Of a stretch of 64,000 nucleotides of DNA, positions 59,773-64,000 are shown one piece after another. The stretch covers positions 41,913 to 105,912 of the forward strand of contig NZ_SMBX01000010.1 in NCBI RefSeq assembly GCF_004342005.1, written 5' to 3'. Position 1 is the first letter of the stretch. Each line of letters begins with the position of its first letter. The position numbers were made by a program, and so were the translations under genes. The DNA comes from Paracandidimonas soli. GTDB lineage: Bacteria; Pseudomonadota; Gammaproteobacteria; Burkholderiales; Burkholderiaceae_B. The notes under the pieces were generated by a model. That model saw only the letters and a list, made by a program, of their open reading frames with translations, was not told where the DNA came from and did not search any database.

Positions 59773-60378
59773 ATGAAAGACATCGAGAAACGCACGCTGG
59801 TCAGCCAGCCGTGTGAGCTTCGTGCTGCCAGCGACGGACAGCCCGCGACGATTGTTGGCTACGGCGCCGTCGTCAATGAGCGCAGCGCTCTGCTGTTTGG
59901 CAGCTTTTACGAAGAAATCGTACCCGGCGCGTTTGATGACGTGATGGGCGATGACGTGCGCGCCTTGTTCAACCATGACCGCAATTTCGTGCTGGGCCGC
60001 ACGCGCAGCGGCACGCTGCAGCTATCGCTTGATAGCCGCGGCCTGGCGTACACCATCACGCCGCCCGATACCCAGATGGTGCGAGATCTGGTGCTCACGC
60101 CTCTGGCGCGAGGTGATGTGACCGGCAGCAGCTTCGCCTTTCGTGTGGCTGATGACGGTGACGAGTGGCGGCGAGAGGGGGACTTCGTTGTGCGCACCAT
60201 TCATCGCATAGCGGAGCTGCGCGATGTGTCTCCAGTGACCTATCCAGCGTATGACGGCGCTCATGCCGCTCAGCGCTCGCTTGATGCCTGGCAGCAGGCG
60301 GAGGGGCAGCGTATGGCCTCAAAAGCTGTAACTGAGCGTCGCGCCCGCGAACGCTTTCTTGATCTTCTCAACCTGTGA
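59773..60378 (+). CDS. HK97-family prohead protease
   Basis: 201 residues. GYGAVVNERSALLFGSFYEEIVPGAFDD, the catalytic His in FNHDRNFVLGRTRSGTLQL and Ser in TGSSFAFRV, then SPVTYPAYDGAHAAQRS fit the U35 family. It trims the capsid protein scaffold domain during head maturation. It ends 11 nt before the capsid gene. Confidence 0.95.
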   Translation: MKDIEKRTLVSQPCELRAASDGQPATIVGYGAVVNERSALLFGSFYEEIVPGAFDDVMGDDVRALFNHDRNFVLGRTRSGTLQLSLDSRGLAYTITPPDTQMVRDLVLTPLARGDVTGSSFAFRVADDGDEWRREGDFVVRTIHRIAELRDVSPVTYPAYDGAHAAQRSLDAWQQAEGQRMASKAVTERRARERFLDLLNL

Positions 60379-60389
60379 GGAAAAAAACC

Positions 60390-61628
60390 ATGACTTTGGC
60401 AGAACTGCAACAAAAGCGTGCGCGGCTTGCAACGGAAATGCGCACTTATCACGACGCCCAGGGCGATGCCGATTGGGGCGATGAACAGCGCTCGAAGTGG
60501 GCCGCCATGCGGGCCGATATCAAAAAGCTGGATGACCAGATCGAGCGAGAGCAAGAACTGCGGGACCAGGAGCAGCGTCACGTTGAAGACAACGCCGATG
60601 ACATTGCTGGTCGTGCTGCTGCAGCTGGCGGCGAGCTGTCCGAGGACGAGCAGCGCGCTCAGGCGTTCGGCGCGTTCCTGAGTGGTGGCATGGCCTCGCT
60701 GACATCGGAGCAGCGCGCACTGGCGCGGCAGGACGAGCAACGTGCGCAGGCAGCTGGCGTCAATGACAAGGGGGGCTATACGGTACCGCCATCGTTCATT
60801 GCTCAGGTGCATGAGTTGATGGCTGCCTATGGCGGCATTGCGAGCGTGGCCCGTGTCCTGGTAACTGATAAAGGCAATGCTATCGAGTGGCCAACCAGTG
60901 ATGGGGCCACCGAAGAAGGCGAGCTGGTTGGGGAGAACACTGAGACAGGCGAGGCGGATGTGACCTTCGGCATGGACTCGCTGGGTGCGCATAAGGTCTC
61001 GTCCAAGATCATTCGCGTCTCGAATGAGTTGCTGACGGACACTGCGGTCAACATGGAACAGTTCCTGGCGGGCCGCGTTGCCAGTCGCATCGGTCGCACA
61101 GAGGCGCGACTGATTGTTCAGGGTACGGGTGCCGGTACGCCTCGTCAGCCTAAGGGGCTGGCGGCCTCGGCTGATATCGGCAAGGTGACGGCGTCGGCGA
61201 CTGCCTTCACCTGGAAGGAGGTGAATGGACTCATCCATTCGATTGATCCGGCATATCGTATGGCGCCGAAGTTTCGCCTGGCGTTCAACGATGCCACGCT
61301 GCAGCTGCTGGAGGAAATGGAAGATGGTCAGGGGCGCCCGCTCTGGTTGCCTGGTGTTGCCAATGGTCCGCCTGCCACGATTCTGAACCGTCAATACGTG
61401 ATCGATCAGGCGATTGCAGATATCGGTGCAGGCAACAAATTCATGTTTGCTGGCGACTTCGACCAGTTCGTGATTCGTCGTGTCCGCTACATGGTTCTGC
61501 GCCGCCTGACCGAGCGTTATGCTGAGTTCGATCAGACTGCCTTCCTGGCGTTCCATCGCTTCGGCTGCGTGCTGCAGGACATGAGCGCGATTCGCGCACT
61601 GCAGGGTAAGCCTGCTGGTGGTGGCTGA
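60390..61628 (+). CDS. HK97-type major capsid protein
   Basis: 412 residues from ATG 60390 (GAGGA upstream). The N-terminal ~100 residues are a coiled-coil delta/scaffold domain (AELQQKRARLATEMRTYH... Glu/Arg-rich), followed by the HK97 fold (GGYTVPPSFIAQVHELM, VSNELLTDTAVNMEQFLAGRV, FLAFHRFGCVLQDMSAIRALQ). Confidence 0.95.
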   Translation: MTLAELQQKRARLATEMRTYHDAQGDADWGDEQRSKWAAMRADIKKLDDQIEREQELRDQEQRHVEDNADDIAGRAAAAGGELSEDEQRAQAFGAFLSGGMASLTSEQRALARQDEQRAQAAGVNDKGGYTVPPSFIAQVHELMAAYGGIASVARVLVTDKGNAIEWPTSDGATEEGELVGENTETGEADVTFGMDSLGAHKVSSKIIRVSNELLTDTAVNMEQFLAGRVASRIGRTEARLIVQGTGAGTPRQPKGLAASADIGKVTASATAFTWKEVNGLIHSIDPAYRMAPKFRLAFNDATLQLLEEMEDGQGRPLWLPGVANGPPATILNRQYVIDQAIADIGAGNKFMFAGDFDQFVIRRVRYMVLRRLTERYAEFDQTAFLAFHRFGCVLQDMSAIRALQGKPAGGG

Positions 61629-61939
61629 TGATTTCTCTCGATCTGATCCGGGAGCACTGCCGGGCAGATCCGGAGGATGTGAGCGAGGGATTGCTCACAT
61701 CCTATCGAGACGCGGCGGTCCGGCTATTTGAACGGCGTACAGGTCGTGTGCTTGTTGTGGATGTTTCCTCAGGCGCATCGGCAAACGCCCTGAAAGTCGA
61801 AGGAGATGTGCTGGTGGCGCTGCTGATGTTGATTGACCACTGGGTTTCCCATAAGGGCGTGGCGACCGATGTTCAGCTGATGGAAGTGCCAATGGGGGCG
61901 AAGCAGGTCATGGATCTGTACCGCTCGTTCTTCGAGTAG
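61628..61939 (+). CDS. Head-tail connector (gp6-like)
   Basis: 103 residues. MISLDLIREHCRADPEDVSEGLLTSYRDAAVRLFERRTGRVLV...LLMLIDHWVSHKGVA is the phage gp6/Phage_gp6 helical connector pattern. Its ATG overlaps the capsid stop. Confidence 0.9.
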   Translation: MISLDLIREHCRADPEDVSEGLLTSYRDAAVRLFERRTGRVLVVDVSSGASANALKVEGDVLVALLMLIDHWVSHKGVATDVQLMEVPMGAKQVMDLYRSFFE

Positions 61940-61946
61940 GCGGCAT

Positions 61947-62315
61947 ATGAAATCAAGAAGCGGTGTTTCGTTTCCGTTCCCTGAGTCGGGTGAGCTGGAT
62001 CGCAAGGTGTTGATCCGGCTGCGCTCTGACCGTCCGTCGGGATATGCCTCGCTGGTCGCAGAGTACCCGGATAACGTGCGCCGTTGGGCCAGCTTGAGGC
62101 CGGTCGGGACGGCGGTTTGGTCGGCATCCGTGCAGACGGATGAGAGGGTGACGCATCGCTGCATCGTTCGCTACATGCAGGGGATTACCACGGATCATGA
62201 GGTGGTAAGCCGGGGGCGTTTGTATGCGGTTCGGCGATGCGCCGATCTTCAGGGTGCTGGGGAATTCCTTGTGATGGATGTGGAAGAAATCGGGGATGCG
62301 GAGGTTCTGACATGA
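61947..62315 (+). CDS. Head-tail adaptor (stopper)
   Basis: 122 residues. ELDRKVLIRLRSDRPSGYASLVAEYPDNVRRWASLRPVGTAVW...THRCIVRYMQGITTDHEVV is the SPP1 gp16/phage head-closure barrel. Stop overlaps the next ATG. Confidence 0.87.
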   Translation: MKSRSGVSFPFPESGELDRKVLIRLRSDRPSGYASLVAEYPDNVRRWASLRPVGTAVWSASVQTDERVTHRCIVRYMQGITTDHEVVSRGRLYAVRRCADLQGAGEFLVMDVEEIGDAEVLT

Positions 62316-62719
62316 GCGGACTGGATGCAAGGATGGAGCTTGAGGGCTTCAACAACATCCCTCGTCGGCTATTCAAGCGAGGGCCTTTGCGTCGGGCGTT
62401 TCGTCGATCAGGGCAGGTCGTGGCGAAGGAGGCGCGCAAGCGGATTTCGGCGCGTGGCCCAGGGGTTGGTGAATATCCGCTCAAGCGCTCCGGTCGGCTG
62501 CAAAAGTCGATCAAGGTGCGCGTCAGCAAGGCTGGCCTGCTGGTCAAGGTGTTCCACGAAAAGCGCCAGGACATGAAGGATTTCTACCCGGCTTTTCTGC
62601 ACTACGGTACATCCCGAGGCCTTGCGTCAAGGGGGAACTGGATAGCGGACGCTCTGCGTAGTAAAGAGGCTGAAGTGCGTCGGACGTTGACGCAGGGCAT
62701 GGATGAGGCGCTGTCATGA
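62312..62719 (+). CDS. HK97 gp10-type tail completion protein
   Basis: 135 residues from ATG 62312. LEGFNNIPRRLFKRGPLRRAFRRSGQVVAKEARKRISARGPGVGEYPLKRSGRLQKSIKVRV...FYPAFLHYGTSRGLASRGNWIADALRSKE follows the gp10 neck protein pattern. 4-nt overlaps on both sides. Confidence 0.87.
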   Translation: MSGLDARMELEGFNNIPRRLFKRGPLRRAFRRSGQVVAKEARKRISARGPGVGEYPLKRSGRLQKSIKVRVSKAGLLVKVFHEKRQDMKDFYPAFLHYGTSRGLASRGNWIADALRSKEAEVRRTLTQGMDEALS

Positions 62720-63315
62720 GGATCTCTGATGTGGTGGCGCATCTGCGCCAGTATTGCCCCTCGTTCGGGGAGCGTGTGGGCGTCGCTTTGAATTTCCAGC
62801 CTGAGCGCGGCCAGGTCAAGTTGCAGACGCCGGCGGCGGTGGTCTTCCCGGCAGGGGACGAGGCGGAGCCCAGCACGGCGCAGAACGCGACAGTGCAGCC
62901 GGTTGTTGACCAATTTGCGGTTGTGTTGATCCTGAGCACGGCGGATCCTCGGCGTGGAGAGCATACGGCTGATCTGCTGCATTTGTTGCGTGCGGAGGTC
63001 TGGCGTGCATTGATTGGCTGGACGCCTGGCGCTGGGTATGAGCCTATCGAATACCTGAGTGGAGAGGTGACGGAGATGGATCGGAGCGTGACGTATTACA
63101 CGCTCCTGTTTTCTGCGGAACTGACTGTGGGGCATTACCAGGGTACGGGCGATGGGCGAGAGCCGGAAACCTGGCAGGAATACGAGCTGGCCGGCTTGCC
63201 TGTGCTGGAAGCCTTGGATGCGGAGGTGGACGTGATTGATCCGATCGCGGATCCAAATCTGCAAAAGCCCGGCCCGGATGGACGGGTGGAATTTCAACTG
63301 GGAGTGAGTGAATGA
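62716..63315 (+). CDS. Tail terminator-like protein
   Basis: 199 residues. MRISDVVAHLRQYCPSFGERVGVALNFQ...PAAVVFPAGDEAEP...FAVVLILSTADPRRGEHTADLLHLLRAEVWRALIGWTP is the Gp37/tail-terminator pattern of Mu-like myoviruses. It closes the tail tube at the head side. Confidence 0.8.
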   Translation: MRISDVVAHLRQYCPSFGERVGVALNFQPERGQVKLQTPAAVVFPAGDEAEPSTAQNATVQPVVDQFAVVLILSTADPRRGEHTADLLHLLRAEVWRALIGWTPGAGYEPIEYLSGEVTEMDRSVTYYTLLFSAELTVGHYQGTGDGREPETWQEYELAGLPVLEALDAEVDVIDPIADPNLQKPGPDGRVEFQLGVSE

Positions 63316-63509
63316 AAACGATGCGAGTGCGGCCTGTTTCTGGCCGTATGGTGCCGGATCCGGATCGAGGTGATGTATTGCCCGAAGGGGGCCGGGTGGT
63401 GCCTAAGAGCCAGTGGTGGATGCGGCGTCTGGGTGATGGCGATGTTGTCGAGGTCCCGGAGCGGGCGATGAGCCAGGCGCCGGTAGCCAATAAAAAGGGG
63501 GCTGATTGA
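63312..63509 (+). CDS. DUF2635 protein (Mu gp38-like)
   Basis: 65 residues. MRVRPVSGRMVPDPDRGDVLPEGGRVVPKSQWWMRRLGDGDVVEV is the DUF2635 pattern found just before Mu-type sheath genes. 4-nt overlap before, 1-nt overlap after. Confidence 0.9.
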   Translation: MKTMRVRPVSGRMVPDPDRGDVLPEGGRVVPKSQWWMRRLGDGDVVEVPERAMSQAPVANKKGAD

Positions 63510-64000
63510 TGTCAGTGAGCATGAGCCAAATTCCCGCTGATCTGCGGGTTCCACTCTTCTATGCGGAGATGGACAATTCCCAGGCAAACAGCGGCGCAAC
63601 TCAGTTGCGCCGTTTGCTTATTGGCCTGGTCAATGATGACGTGACAGCGCCTACGGAACTGGTTCTGGCGGCAACGTCCTCGGAGGTTGCGGCGCTGGCC
63701 GGTGCGGGATCGGTCCTGCACGATATGCATGTTGCGCATCGGCGCAATGACCCGATGGGCGAAACCTGGGTGCTGCCGGTCAAGATCGAGGCCGGCGCCA
63801 AGGCCAGCGGCACGATCTCATTCACGGGTTCGGCTACGGCTTCCGGGGTGGTGTCGGTCTATGTGGGTAACGTGCGCGTGACGGCGGCTGTGTCCTCCGG
63901 GCAGGCGGCGGCTGATGTCGGTGAGGCGGTCGCGCAGGCGGTCAATGCGGCTGTGTTGCCGGCGACGGCTGTGTCAGCTGAGGGTGTGGTGACGGTCACG
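63509..64000 (+). CDS. Tail sheath protein (Mu gpL-like), 3' end outside window
   Basis: ATG 63509 opens a frame that runs to the right edge (164 codons seen). SQIPADLRVPLFYAEMDNSQANSG is the characteristic start of Mu-type sheath proteins, followed by LLIGLVNDD and a small beta domain. It forms the contractile sheath, so the phage is a myovirus-like particle. Confidence 0.93.
   Translation, partial: MSVSMSQIPADLRVPLFYAEMDNSQANSGATQLRRLLIGLVNDDVTAPTELVLAATSSEVAALAGAGSVLHDMHVAHRRNDPMGETWVLPVKIEAGAKASGTISFTGSATASGVVSVYVGNVRVTAAVSSGQAAADVGEAVAQAVNAAVLPATAVSAEGVVTVT

Larger units (their letters stand above)
42604..64000. mobile_element. Prophage (contractile-tailed, HK97-type head), right end outside window
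   Basis: The element starts at the tRNA-Thr 3' end and contains integrase, excisionase, a long leftward early operon, CI/Cro immunity region, CII-like gene, replication and late-regulator candidates, terminase, portal, protease, capsid, connectors, tail terminator, DUF2635 and a tail sheath. All structural genes face right, all integration/early genes face left. The attR copy of the tRNA 3' end should lie beyond 64000. Confidence 0.95.

Noticed and set aside
1-64000. A second variable repeat for the DGR
   Set aside because: Only one other stretch matching the template was found by eye (48624-48738); no further gene ends in the GVF...NVGFR pattern.

Overview
The window suggests a betaproteobacterium of the Alcaligenaceae (Bordetella/Achromobacter/Kerstersia type). 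The reasons are a GC-rich sequence, several orphan Bug-type periplasmic solute receptors of the tripartite tricarboxylate transporter family, polyP:AMP phosphotransferase, and DUF3482/DUF2868 genes. The genus cannot be fixed from the sequence alone. Positions 1-42500 are chromosome. From the tRNA-Thr at 42528 to the right edge there is a prophage whose right end lies outside the window.

Chromosomal part. 1-3095 is the C-terminal end of a giant type I secreted adhesin (VCBS/cadherin-like repeats, vWA, RTX, T1SS signal). Downstream lie a frameshifted Rpn-family nuclease gene, an IclR regulator with a divergent acyl-CoA operon (thiolase, CoA ligase, Bug receptor), and then lapG-lapD, the c-di-GMP-controlled periplasmic protease pair that releases LapA-type adhesins; the adhesin at the left edge is the likely client. 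Next come aspA and asparaginase (Asn to Asp to fumarate), lemA plus two TPM-domain genes, a thioredoxin, a GTPase/DUF2868/YkvA cluster, small membrane proteins and a polyP:AMP phosphotransferase. A catabolic operon (29614 down to 24062, minus strand) of amidohydrolase, aldehyde dehydrogenase, cupin, isopropylmalate-dehydrogenase-like enzyme, Bug receptor, tautomerase and ABM monooxygenase is faced by a GntR regulator with a clear operator. Further right are YchJ, acylphosphatase, a DNA glycosylase, a Bug/hydrolase pair facing a LysR gene, and a scar where divergent LysR and Bug genes have both lost their 5' ends. A Fur-boxed iron locus follows (ECF sigma, FecR, TonB receptor, YncE-like).

Prophage. 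The leftward early operon starts at two operators (50726-50764) and runs as a tightly coupled chain: leader peptide, small proteins, SSB, a complete diversity-generating retroelement (variable C-lectin protein, MutS-like/Avd fusion, template repeat, reverse transcriptase), a ParB-like protein with an H-NS-type C-terminal DNA-binding motif, small proteins, excisionase and integrase. The immunity region has a CI-like repressor flanked by TTACCTNNAGGTAA operators and a divergent Cro-like gene. The rightward genes are CII-like and small regulators, a replication-associated gene, a strongly structured non-coding stretch, a possible late regulator, an exported cargo protein between terminators, HNH nuclease, terminase, HK97-type portal/protease/capsid, connectors, and a Mu-like tail start (DUF2635, sheath). 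This indicates a contractile-tailed temperate phage.

The most notable content is the retroelement. Over 115 nt, template and variable repeat differ at 15 positions and every difference is at a template adenine. The accessory protein appears to be a fused MutS-like/Avd protein. The reverse transcriptase reading frame starts at a strong ribosome binding site and reads straight through its own template repeat.
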